DNA of 14,165 nucleotides from an uncultured Anaerococcus sp. (lineage in GTDB: Bacteria > Bacillota > Clostridia > Tissierellales > Peptoniphilaceae). The stretch spans positions 1 through 14,165 of the forward strand of contig URUJ01000016.1 in assembly GCA_900551095.1 (NCBI GenBank), written 5' to 3'. Shown in pieces: positions 7,230 to 13,012 of this stretch. The notes beneath the pieces were generated by a model that was given only the letters and a program-made list of their open reading frames with translations, made no database searches and had not been told where the DNA came from. Both the position numbers and the translations under genes were made by a program. The number at the start of each line of letters is the position of its first letter. The stretch's first letter is position 1.

Positions 7230-7660
7230 TGGATATGCAAGAAATATATAGTCAGATAATCTTAGATCATTCAAGAAATCAAGCCAATAAACATGACCTA
7301 GAAGATGCTGACATCAAGGAAGACGGCCACAATCCTTCTTGTGGCGACGAGATAGTTTTGCAATTGAAACTAGATGGAGATAAAATTGTGGATGCAGCCT
7401 TCACAGGTGATGGTTGCGCAATAAGTCAAGCTGCCACATCAGTAATGTGCGATATGTTGGTAGGAAAAACAATCGACCAAGCAGACAAAATGGCAGATAT
7501 TTACCAAAGAATGATCAAGAGAGAAGATGTGACAGATGAGGAACTCGAAGAACTAGAAGATGCAGTAGCCTTCAAGAACATCCAAAATATGCCACAAAGG
7601 GTAAACTGTGCCCTACTATCTTGGAATACCTTGAGGGCAGTTTTAGATGAAAAGAACTAA
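7229..7660 (+). CDS. sufU: Zinc-dependent sulfurtransferase SufU
   Basis: SufU is the Firmicutes partner of SufS. It binds zinc and takes the persulfide from SufS to pass it to the SufBC2D scaffold. The 143 residues have the IscU-like fold with the SufU ligand set Cys38 and Asp40 (NPSCGD at 35-40), Cys63 (GDGCAIS at 60-66) and Cys127 (RVNCALLSW at 124-132). The segment between the second and third cysteines has the longer spacing of SufU, not that of IscU. The ATG overlaps the sufS stop (TAATG); a second ATG at 7235 is possible. No SufE, SufA or IscR is present in the window. Confidence 0.95.
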   Translation: MDMQEIYSQIILDHSRNQANKHDLEDADIKEDGHNPSCGDEIVLQLKLDGDKIVDAAFTGDGCAISQAATSVMCDMLVGKTIDQADKMADIYQRMIKREDVTDEELEELEDAVAFKNIQNMPQRVNCALLSWNTLRAVLDEKN

Positions 7661-7829
7661 GTTTGATAAATTAGAATCATATACATCAGCTATAACAGCA
7701 GTTTTAGTTTATATTTTAGCAATTTTGCAATATAAAAATGACAACCCTTATTGGTGGATAATTCTAATTGCTGCCATCTTTATGACTGCTAATGCCTATA
7801 TGAAGTATAAAAAATTTAGAGATAAGTGA
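7647..7829 (+). CDS. Small hypothetical membrane protein, two helices
   Basis: A 60-residue frame overlaps the end of sufU by 14 bases and has GAGGG at 7633-7637, nine bases before its ATG. The N-terminus is basic (MKRTKFDKLE). Hydrophobic helices lie at about 13-27 and 36-50, joined by a short loop YKNDNPYWW, and the tail is basic (KYKKFRDK). This is a plausible helical-hairpin membrane protein with both ends in the cytoplasm. Coding potential is supported by the regular hydrophobic pattern, the overlap with sufU and the ribosome site. No family or function was recognised, and a role in Fe-S assembly should not be assumed. Confidence 0.6.
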   Translation: MKRTKFDKLESYTSAITAVLVYILAILQYKNDNPYWWIILIAAIFMTANAYMKYKKFRDK

Positions 7830-7895
7830 AAAAATAAGCTTGGATAAAAAATAAAAGATTGGACAAAGAAAAATTGAAAAAATTTCCTATTTGTC

Positions 7896-7942
7896 TTGTC
7901 CACTTAAGTGAGTTGAGCGAACGAAAGAGAGCGAAACAATAA
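7896..7942 (+). repeat. IS left end, direct repeat copy 1
   Basis: These 47 bases are identical to 14115-14161 in the same orientation. The run starts with TTGTCC, contains the palindrome CACTTAAGTG (7901-7910), and ends just before the left-end hairpin. It is the left end of the IS at 7901-8650, including a few flanking bases that are probably the insertion target. Confidence 0.9.
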
Positions 7943-7943
7943 T

Positions 7944-7962
7944 CCACCTGCTATGCAGGTGG
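7944..7962 (+). repeat. IS left-end hairpin
   Basis: CCACCTGC at 7944-7951 and GCAGGTGG at 7955-7962 form a perfect 8-bp stem with a 3-base loop (TAT). It lies about 43 bases inside the inferred left boundary, as expected for the subterminal imperfect palindromes recognised by TnpA of this family. Confidence 0.75.
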
Positions 7963-7995
7963 AGGAAATTAGATTTATCTTCAAGCACCAAGAAA

Positions 7996-8047
7996 ACCTC
8001 CTTAAAGTATAATTGTGATAGTCACATGCACAATTAAACAAGGAGGT
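7996..8047 (+). promoter_or_regulatory. Hairpin that sequesters the tnpA ribosome binding site
   Basis: ACCTCCTT at 7996-8003 pairs perfectly with AAGGAGGT at 8040-8047, which is the tnpA ribosome binding site. A second perfect stem sits above it, TAATTGTG at 8010-8017 with CACAATTA at 8029-8036, across an asymmetric internal loop. In the mRNA the whole Shine-Dalgarno sequence would be double-stranded. IS200 is known to repress its transposase with a similar 5' leader structure, so this is probably the same strategy. Confidence 0.75.
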
Positions 8048-8051
8048 AATC

Positions 8052-8513
8052 TTGGATAAGAATAGTTTATCACATACAAAGTGAAGATGCAAATATCATA
8101 TAGTCTTTGCACCAAAATACAGAAGGCAAGTAATATACAGACAACTAAGAAAAGATATAGGCAGCATACTTCGAGAATTATGTTAAAGAAAAGGAATAAA
8201 TATAATAGAAGCAGAACTATGTCCAGATCATATCCATATGTTGGTAGAAATACCACCAAAATATTCAATATCACAAATCATTGGATATTTAAAAGGAAAA
8301 AGATCGCTGATAATATTCGATAGGCATGCCGACTTAAAATATAAATATGGAAACAGACACTTTTGGTGTAGAGGATACTATGTGGATACGGTGGGAAGAA
8401 ATGAAAAGAAAATAAAAGAATATATACAAAATCAATTAAAAGAATATTATTATGCTGACCAAATAAGTATAAAGGAATACTATGACCCGTTTACGGGAGA
8501 GGGAGTCAAATAA
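8052..8513 (+). pseudogene. tnpA: IS200-type transposase TnpA with two in-frame stops
   Basis: Read from TTG at 8052 to TAA at 8511-8513, the frame is 153 codons, the usual length of IS200-type TnpA. Two stops interrupt it: TGA at 8082-8084, where relatives have a tryptophan (HTKW...KYHIVFAPKYRR), and TAA at 8184-8186 within a C-x-R-K-G segment. Everything else is family-like: KYHIVFAPKYRR, the HUH motif CPDHIHMLVEIPP, YLKGKRS, FWCRGYYVDTVG, and a late helix KIKEYIQNQL holding the expected nucleophilic tyrosine. AAGGAGGT is five bases before the TTG. Both changes are single-base nonsense mutations with no frameshift, suggesting fairly recent inactivation. A piece starting at ATG 8238 could be translated but would lack the first half. 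Confidence 0.88.
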
Positions 8514-8529
8514 AAACAAATAAAAAACT

Positions 8530-8648
8530 GCTTCAGGTGTAGTTGGGATGGTGGTGCATGTGACGGAATATTCGGAGCCCCAACAGGGGCGTGCTGGTAT
8601 TCGCGCCTTATAGGCGCTGTGCAAACCACCAGCTAAGCTGGTAGTTTT
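8530..8648 (+). other. Structured, GC-richer 3' end of the IS, including right-end hairpin
   Basis: Behind tnpA lies non-coding sequence with three consecutive hairpins: GCCCC/GGGGC at 8577-8581 and 8586-8590, GCGCCT/AGGCGC at 8603-8608 and 8612-8617, and ACCAGC/GCTGGT at 8628-8633 and 8637-8642. The last can be extended past one mismatch and is the likely TnpA-recognised right-end hairpin. The others may be part of the folded single-strand intermediate or of a transcript. Base composition is clearly richer in G+C than the flanks. Confidence 0.6.
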
Positions 8649-8651
8649 GAT

Positions 8652-8657
8652 TATAAT
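8652..8657 (+). promoter_or_regulatory. -10 box at the IS/riboswitch junction
   Basis: A consensus TATAAT lies directly after the inferred IS right end. Transcription would start near 8664, which is the first base pair of the riboswitch. No -35 hexamer is present 17 bases upstream (that position lies in the IS right-end hairpin), and TG is two bases, not one, upstream of the -10, so this is not a perfect extended -10. Confidence 0.45.
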
Positions 8658-8662
8658 AATAT

Positions 8663-8746
8663 TAGCTAGGGGTGCGATTTAGCTGAGAGATGGATTTTCC
8701 ATTAACCCTTTAAACTTGTTAGGTTAAAACCTGCGTAAGAAAGCTA
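8663..8746 (+). promoter_or_regulatory. TPP (thiamine pyrophosphate) riboswitch aptamer
   Basis: The conserved THI-box parts occur in the right order. P1 is TAGCT at 8663-8667 paired with AGCTA at 8742-8746. GGGGTGC is at 8669-8675, the CTGAGA box at 8683-8688, then an ACCC-T-AAC block and GGTTAAAACCTGCGTAAGAAA at 8722-8742. In known examples TPP binding to this fold switches off transcription or translation of thiamine synthesis or uptake genes. Here it is followed by its own terminator, so it would act at transcription. No thiamine gene follows in the window. The match is strong by eye, and the P3 part was not modelled. Confidence 0.88.
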
Positions 8747-8782
8747 TAAACCTCATTTATTATTGGGTATGCTGACACTATG

Positions 8783-8811
8783 AGAGTTCGAAAAAATCGA
8801 ACTCTTTTTTT
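8783..8811 (+). terminator. Terminator of the TPP riboswitch expression platform
   Basis: AGAGTTCGA at 8783-8791 pairs with TCGAACTCT at 8797-8805 around an A-rich loop and leads into a run of seven T to 8811. It lies 37 bases after the aptamer. CTCAT at 8752-8756 could pair with ATGAG at 8780-8784 as a weak anti-terminator stem, which would open the foot of this hairpin; that part is tentative. Confidence 0.85.
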
Positions 8812-8904
8812 GTTCAAAACAGATAAGATAAATGGAAAAAAATAATTATTATTACTACGAATTTTGTCTATTTAAAACTGGAATTATTCATTTTAGTTAA
8901 AGCA

Positions 8905-8964
8905 ATTGTTTTCACAATAATATGAAATTTAATAAATATTAGTGGATAAAACAAGTGGTATACT
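8905..8964 (+). promoter_or_regulatory. Promoter and candidate operator of the PTS operon
   Basis: TGGTATACT at 8956-8964 is a perfect extended -10 element. No convincing -35 is seen (ATATTA), which fits a promoter needing an activator. ATTGT-TTTC-ACAAT at 8905-8918 is a perfect short inverted repeat about 40 bases upstream of the -10, a fitting place for the MtlR/LicR-type activator encoded two genes on. TTGTTTT at 8906-8912 also pairs with AAAACAA at 8948-8954. The predicted start near 8971 would give a leader of only about 17 bases. I found no LicT/BglG-type RNA antiterminator ahead of the gene. The rest of 8812-8987 is featureless AT-rich DNA. Confidence 0.4.
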
Positions 8965-8987
8965 AAAAACAGGAGGCGGATATTATT

Positions 8988-10391
8988 ATGACTAATGAAT
9001 TTCTGTGGGGTGGATCAATATCTGCTCATCAATCTGAAGGAGCTGGTGATCCAGTTTATGAGAAAGGTAAATCTATATATGATGCTCTAAAAGATAGAGG
9101 GTTTAGAGATTTTTCTCAAGGTATTGATTTATACCATAGGTATAAAGATGACATAAGATTGTTGAAAGAAATGGGATTTAATTCTTTTAGATTTTCAATT
9201 TCTTGGTCGAGAATTTTTCCTAAAGGCGAGGGCAAAATTAATCAAAAAGGTGTGGATTTTTACAATTCATATATAGATGAATTAATTAAAGTTGGAATTG
9301 AACCAATTATTTGCTTGTACCATTTTGATACCCCTTTATATTTACAAGAAAAATACGATGGATGGTTTTCAAGAAAAACAATTGAAGCTTATGTAAATTA
9401 TGCTAGATTTTGTATAAAGGAGTTCGGTGACAGAGTTAAATATTGGATCCCCATGAATGAACAAAATGGAACTTCTTTGATTGCGTTAATCTCGTCTGAT
9501 ATTTCTATTAATGATTCTAATTTTGATAAATATAAAAATCAATTAAATTATAATTTAGCGGTTGCATCATCTTATGTTAATGAATTTGTAAAAAAATATG
9601 TTGAAGATGGTGTTTGTATAAATATGGTAGTTACTAGGCCAGCATATCCGGCAACTTGTTGCCCAGAGGATGTATTAATTGCAAATAGGATTAATGAGGT
9701 TTACAATTTTGGATTATTAGATTTACTTACTAGTGGTAAATTTTCAAATCAATCGTTATTCAAAATGAGAGAAACTAATAGTTTACCTGAGATGAATTGT
9801 TCTGATTTAAAACACCTATATGAAAATAGAGCAACTAATATTGGTATAAGCTATTATGGATCTTTTACTGTTGGACAACATGAAAAAGATTTGGATGTGG
9901 TTAAAGATACCTTATCAATATTTAAAGGTAAAAAAACTGAATTTCCTGATAACCCTTATTTGAATAAGACGCAATGGGATTGGACTATTGATCACTTAGG
10001 TCTAAGAATCATATTAAATCAAATTTATTCAAGATATAATCTACCTATTTATGTATTAGAAAGCGGAATAGGAGTAAAGGAAGAGTTGAATGAAAGTAAG
10101 ACTATTGAAGATGATTATAGAATAGATTATTTAAGTAAACAAATAGTTTCTGTTTTAGATGCAAAATTTAATGATTATGTGGATATCAGATCTTATTTAA
10201 CTTGGGGTCCAATTGATATACTATCGTCTAGTGGTGATATGTCCAAGAGGTATGGTTTTATTTATGTAGATAGAGATAATGAGAGCAAAGGAAGTTTTGA
10301 TAGGTATAAGAAAAAGAGTTTTTATTGGTTTAAGAAAGTTATAGAAACTAATGGAAAGTATGCTTATGAAGAGCTTAGAGAAAAGAATTGA
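8988..10391 (+). CDS. Glycoside hydrolase family 1, probable 6-phospho-beta-glucosidase
   Basis: The 467 residues form one GH1 barrel. The N-terminal signature is FLWGGSISAHQSEGA at 5-19, the acid/base is Glu158 in PMNEQN (155-160), and the nucleophile is Glu358 in VLESGIG (356-362). The family usually shows NEP or NEI at the first site and ENG at the second, so NEQ and ESG are unusual, but both catalytic glutamates remain. Near the C-terminus MSKRYGFIYVDRD (418-430) carries the Ser/Lys/Tyr pattern that binds the sugar 6-phosphate in phospho-beta-glucosidases, in agreement with PTS genes behind it. It would hydrolyse a phosphorylated beta-glycoside in the cytoplasm. AGGAGG lies 11 bases before the ATG. 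It is first in the operon, and its 3' end overlaps the regulator gene by 26 bases. Confidence 0.92.
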   Translation: MTNEFLWGGSISAHQSEGAGDPVYEKGKSIYDALKDRGFRDFSQGIDLYHRYKDDIRLLKEMGFNSFRFSISWSRIFPKGEGKINQKGVDFYNSYIDELIKVGIEPIICLYHFDTPLYLQEKYDGWFSRKTIEAYVNYARFCIKEFGDRVKYWIPMNEQNGTSLIALISSDISINDSNFDKYKNQLNYNLAVASSYVNEFVKKYVEDGVCINMVVTRPAYPATCCPEDVLIANRINEVYNFGLLDLLTSGKFSNQSLFKMRETNSLPEMNCSDLKHLYENRATNIGISYYGSFTVGQHEKDLDVVKDTLSIFKGKKTEFPDNPYLNKTQWDWTIDHLGLRIILNQIYSRYNLPIYVLESGIGVKEELNESKTIEDDYRIDYLSKQIVSVLDAKFNDYVDIRSYLTWGPIDILSSSGDMSKRYGFIYVDRDNESKGSFDRYKKKSFYWFKKVIETNGKYAYEELREKN

Positions 10392-12240
10392 GGTAATACT
10401 AAATCGATTGGCATTTGAAGATGGCTTCATGGTACTAGAAGTTGCCAATAAATGCGATGTTTCAGTTAGGACAATTTATTCAGATATAAAAAACATTGAA
10501 AATAATATTTTAAATGAATTAGATATCGAATTTATTAATACTAGAGGATTTTACTCAATAGAAGCTGAAGATAGAGATATTCTAATTCAATATCTTCAGT
10601 CAAAAGAGTTAGAAAAAAGTATATCTAATATATCATTAAAATATCAAATAATACAATTTATTCTACAGAATGAAAACACAAGCCTCGAAGAAATTGCCAA
10701 AGAATTATTCTACTCAAAATCAACTATAAATAATGAACTTGAGCAAGTAGAGAGAATGTTATCGAAATTTAATATTTATCTTGAAAAAAAACCCTATTTT
10801 GGTATTAAATTAAGGGGTTCAGAAAAGGATATTAGATTTTTAATACAGTTTATGATAAATGATATTTTAACTAATGTATATTTAAGTTTAGAATCTATAT
10901 TAAAAAATAATATAAACTTACCAAAAAGATTTGTACGTTTCTTACATGATTTTTATAAGTTTTATCCAGATAATTTTAGTTTAGATATGGTAATTTCTTT
11001 ATACATAATATATATAAGATGTTCTAAAGGACATAAAATATTAATAGATAGTCATATTTTAGAATTATATAGAGATGATATAAGAAAAAAAATATACGTA
11101 GAAATATTAGATTTATTAAAAATGGATATTAAAATAGATTTTAGTAGAAACGAAGTTTATTACCTTTTAATGAGCATAGATCCTTCAAGAATAGAGTCTA
11201 AATATAATTTTGATAGAATACTTCAAGATGTAAAGTCTATGTTGATAGATAGATATGACAACTTTGATGATAATGAATTCATAATTGATAATTTAATACT
11301 ACATGTTAAATCTATGATACAAAGAAATATGATAGGTAAATTAGCATATAACCCTATTTTACCTATGATAAAAGAGCAAAATCCTTATGCTTTTAATATA
11401 TCGGCAGATATAGCTTTGATGTTGCGAGATAATTACTCTATTGATATCCCAGAAGAGGAAATTGGTTTACTAAGTATGCATATTCAAAATTTATTAGAAG
11501 CTAAAAATAGTGAAGGTGACAAAAAGTATGATACTTTAATTGTTAGTCATGTTGGATATGGAAACGCTTTATTATTAATGAATCAACTGAATAACAGAAT
11601 GAAAAATTTAAATGTATTGAGTGCAATAACTTATTCAAAGATGAATTCATACATTAAAGAAAATAAGGATATTAAAAATTGTTTAGTTATTACTACGAAA
11701 GAAATAGGGCATAATTATAAAAATGAAATAGTTGTAAAGCCAATACTAGATGAATATGATTATAAAAATATTAAGAAAAAATTGGATTTGTTAGATAATA
11801 TTTATAATCAGTATAGTTTAATTGGTGAATATATCGATTCTGATTTGTTGTTTATGGAGGAAGCTGATAGTAAATGGCAAATATTGAAGAAAATGTGTAA
11901 TAAGATGTGTGATTTAGGTGTGGTGAAAGAGAAATTTTTTGAAACGGTTATACAAAGAGAAAGTATAAGTTCAACTTATGCATATAATGGAGTTGCACTT
12001 CCACATGGATATAGTAGATATGTTCAAAAAGATATTATTGCGATAACAATATTGAAAGAACCTATTTTATGGGACGAAAATTCAGTTAAAATAATTTTTT
12101 TATCTGCTTTTAAGTGGAATATAAATAGTGAGAATAGGAATATAATTGATACTTTGTATAAGTTGATAAATGACCAAAATACATTAGAACAAATAGAAAA
12201 TGCTAAAACAAAAGCAGAAGTAATAAAATTATTTAAGTAG
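10366..12240 (+). CDS. PRD-containing transcriptional activator (MtlR/LicR type)
   Basis: The 624-residue protein (numbered from ATG 10366) has two N-terminal winged helix-turn-helix regions at about 2-60 (SVRTIYSDIKNIE) and 90-150 (SKSTINNELEQVE). Two PRD domains follow at about 190-295 and 300-385, then an EIIB-like domain at 390-475 and a fructose-type EIIA-like domain at 485-624. PRD2 keeps both histidines (His313 in LILHVK; His372 in LLSMHIQ). PRD1 seems to lack its histidine (LLMSID). The EIIB-like loop reads VSHVGYGNA, with serine for the usual cysteine. EIIA keeps His547 in ALPHG. Such proteins activate PTS operons and are tuned by HPr and EIIB phosphorylation. I prefer 10366 because GGAAAG ends seven bases upstream; ATG 10351 and 10360 would add five or two residues. 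Confidence 0.88.
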   Translation: MKSLEKRIEVILNRLAFEDGFMVLEVANKCDVSVRTIYSDIKNIENNILNELDIEFINTRGFYSIEAEDRDILIQYLQSKELEKSISNISLKYQIIQFILQNENTSLEEIAKELFYSKSTINNELEQVERMLSKFNIYLEKKPYFGIKLRGSEKDIRFLIQFMINDILTNVYLSLESILKNNINLPKRFVRFLHDFYKFYPDNFSLDMVISLYIIYIRCSKGHKILIDSHILELYRDDIRKKIYVEILDLLKMDIKIDFSRNEVYYLLMSIDPSRIESKYNFDRILQDVKSMLIDRYDNFDDNEFIIDNLILHVKSMIQRNMIGKLAYNPILPMIKEQNPYAFNISADIALMLRDNYSIDIPEEEIGLLSMHIQNLLEAKNSEGDKKYDTLIVSHVGYGNALLLMNQLNNRMKNLNVLSAITYSKMNSYIKENKDIKNCLVITTKEIGHNYKNEIVVKPILDEYDYKNIKKKLDLLDNIYNQYSLIGEYIDSDLLFMEEADSKWQILKKMCNKMCDLGVVKEKFFETVIQRESISSTYAYNGVALPHGYSRYVQKDIIAITILKEPILWDENSVKIIFLSAFKWNINSENRNIIDTLYKLINDQNTLEQIENAKTKAEVIKLFK

Positions 12241-12250
12241 GTAAAAAATA

Positions 12251-12694
12251 ATGGGGATGGAAAAATTAATAAATGAGGATTTAATCTTTTTGGATTTAGA
12301 TGGTAAAGATAAGTATGAAGTATTAAAAAATATAGTTTATCAATTAAGTGATAGATTATTATCAAAGGAAGACTTTCTCAAAGATTTAATTATTCGAGAA
12401 AAAACTATGTCAACAGGTTTATCAAATTATATAGCAATACCTCATAGTCAATCTGATTATGTAGCTAAAGATTTTGTAGCTGTTGCGAAATTAAAGACGG
12501 AAGTAGAATGGGAAACTTTAGACGACTCACTCGTAAAAGTAATAATATTAATTGGAATAAACAAAAACAATAAACAGAACGAACACTTAAAAATTTTAGC
12601 TGAACTAGCAAAAAAATTGATGGAAGAAAATACAATCCAGAGATTAGTTGAAACAAATAACAAAGAAGAAATAATAAAAATAATGGAGGGATGA
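12251..12694 (+). CDS. PTS EIIA component, fructose/mannitol family
   Basis: The 147-residue protein is a single EIIA domain of the PTS_EIIA_2 type. It receives phosphate from HPr on His65 in NYIAIPHSQS (59-68), corresponding to the family motif GIAIPH, and gives it to the EIIB encoded next. TMSTGLSN before the histidine matches the usual TGxGxG region only loosely. The rest (ILIGINKNNKQNEHLKILAELAKKL, about 95-120) is typical. It is cytoplasmic. The start is ten bases after the regulator stop; ATG 12257 is an alternative. The domain also resembles the EIIA-like tail of the regulator in front of it. Confidence 0.9.
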   Translation: MGMEKLINEDLIFLDLDGKDKYEVLKNIVYQLSDRLLSKEDFLKDLIIREKTMSTGLSNYIAIPHSQSDYVAKDFVAVAKLKTEVEWETLDDSLVKVIILIGINKNNKQNEHLKILAELAKKLMEENTIQRLVETNNKEEIIKIMEG

Positions 12695-12696
12695 TA

Positions 12697-13002
12697 ATGA
12701 AGGTAGTAGCAGTAACTGCATGTCCAGCTGGTTTGATGCATACTTTTATGGCGGAAAAATCGATAATAAATGAAGCAAAAAGAAGAAATATTGAGATACA
12801 TGTTGAAACACAAAGTGCTTCTGGCATTGAAAATGAACTTGATCAGAAAGATATTAATGAAGCTGATTTTGTTATTTTAGCGATTGATACAGCAATAACA
12901 GGCTTAGAAAGGTTTGATGAAAAATATACAGTGAAGATTAGCACTTCAGATGCATTAAAGAAAATAAAGAAAGTTTTTGATCAATGTATTGAATCTATTT
13001 AG
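12697..13002 (+). CDS. PTS EIIB component, fructose family
   Basis: The 101-residue protein begins MKVVAVTACPAGLMHTFMAE, the signature of fructose-type EIIB (usually TACPTGIAHTYMAA). The phosphorylated residue is Cys9. VETQSASGIENEL at about 37-49 matches the family's VETQGS.G..N.L stretch, and ADFVILAIDTAI near 58-69 its second strand. It passes phosphate from EIIA to the incoming sugar at EIIC. I chose ATG 12697 because GGAGGG at 12685-12690 is correctly spaced for it, whereas ATG 12691 follows the ribosome site without any gap. It is a separate polypeptide, not fused to EIIC as in many FruA proteins. Confidence 0.92.
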   Translation: MKVVAVTACPAGLMHTFMAEKSIINEAKRRNIEIHVETQSASGIENELDQKDINEADFVILAIDTAITGLERFDEKYTVKISTSDALKKIKKVFDQCIESI

Positions 13003-13012
13003 GAGAAAAAAT

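Larger units (their letters stand above)
7901..8650 (+). mobile_element. IS200/IS605-family element, tnpA only, inactive
   Basis: The element of about 750 bases has a Y1 (HUH tyrosine) transposase frame, no tnpB, no terminal inverted repeats and no visible target duplication. It has a small hairpin near each end, as expected for IS200-type elements that move as single strands. The left boundary is inferred from the repeat shared with 14115; the base just after TTGTC is a reasonable choice. The right boundary is inferred from the position of the right-end hairpin and the start of the riboswitch region, and may be wrong by several bases. tnpA carries two stop codons, so this copy cannot move by itself, but its ends look intact and could be mobilised in trans. 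Confidence 0.85.

Noticed and set aside
7830..7901. Intrinsic terminator of the suf operon formed by GGACAA (7861-7866) and TTGTCC (7896-7901)
   Set aside because: The stem is short, the interior poorly paired and no T-tract follows, so the end of the suf transcript is unresolved.
8081..8323. 80-residue + strand frame beginning inside the transposase region
   Set aside because: It is an out-of-frame reading of tnpA; the true frame, interrupted by two stops, carries the IS200 motifs.
8812..8987. LicT/BglG-type RNA antiterminator site for the PTS operon
   Set aside because: No RAT-like stem overlapping a terminator is present ahead of the gene, and the regulator has DNA-binding helix-turn-helix domains instead of an RNA-binding CAT domain.
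8663..8987. Direct control of the PTS operon by the TPP riboswitch
   Set aside because: The sugar operon has its own extended -10 promoter after the riboswitch terminator and no link to thiamine, so this was kept only as an alternative to test.
12024..12827. Long minus-strand frames opposite the EIIA and EIIB genes
   Set aside because: They are shadows of AT-rich coding DNA on the other strand, with low-complexity composition and no ribosome sites.
12977..13012. Earlier ATG extending EIIC by 12 residues
   Set aside because: It lies inside the EIIB gene without a ribosome site, while AGGAG is correctly spaced for ATG 13013.
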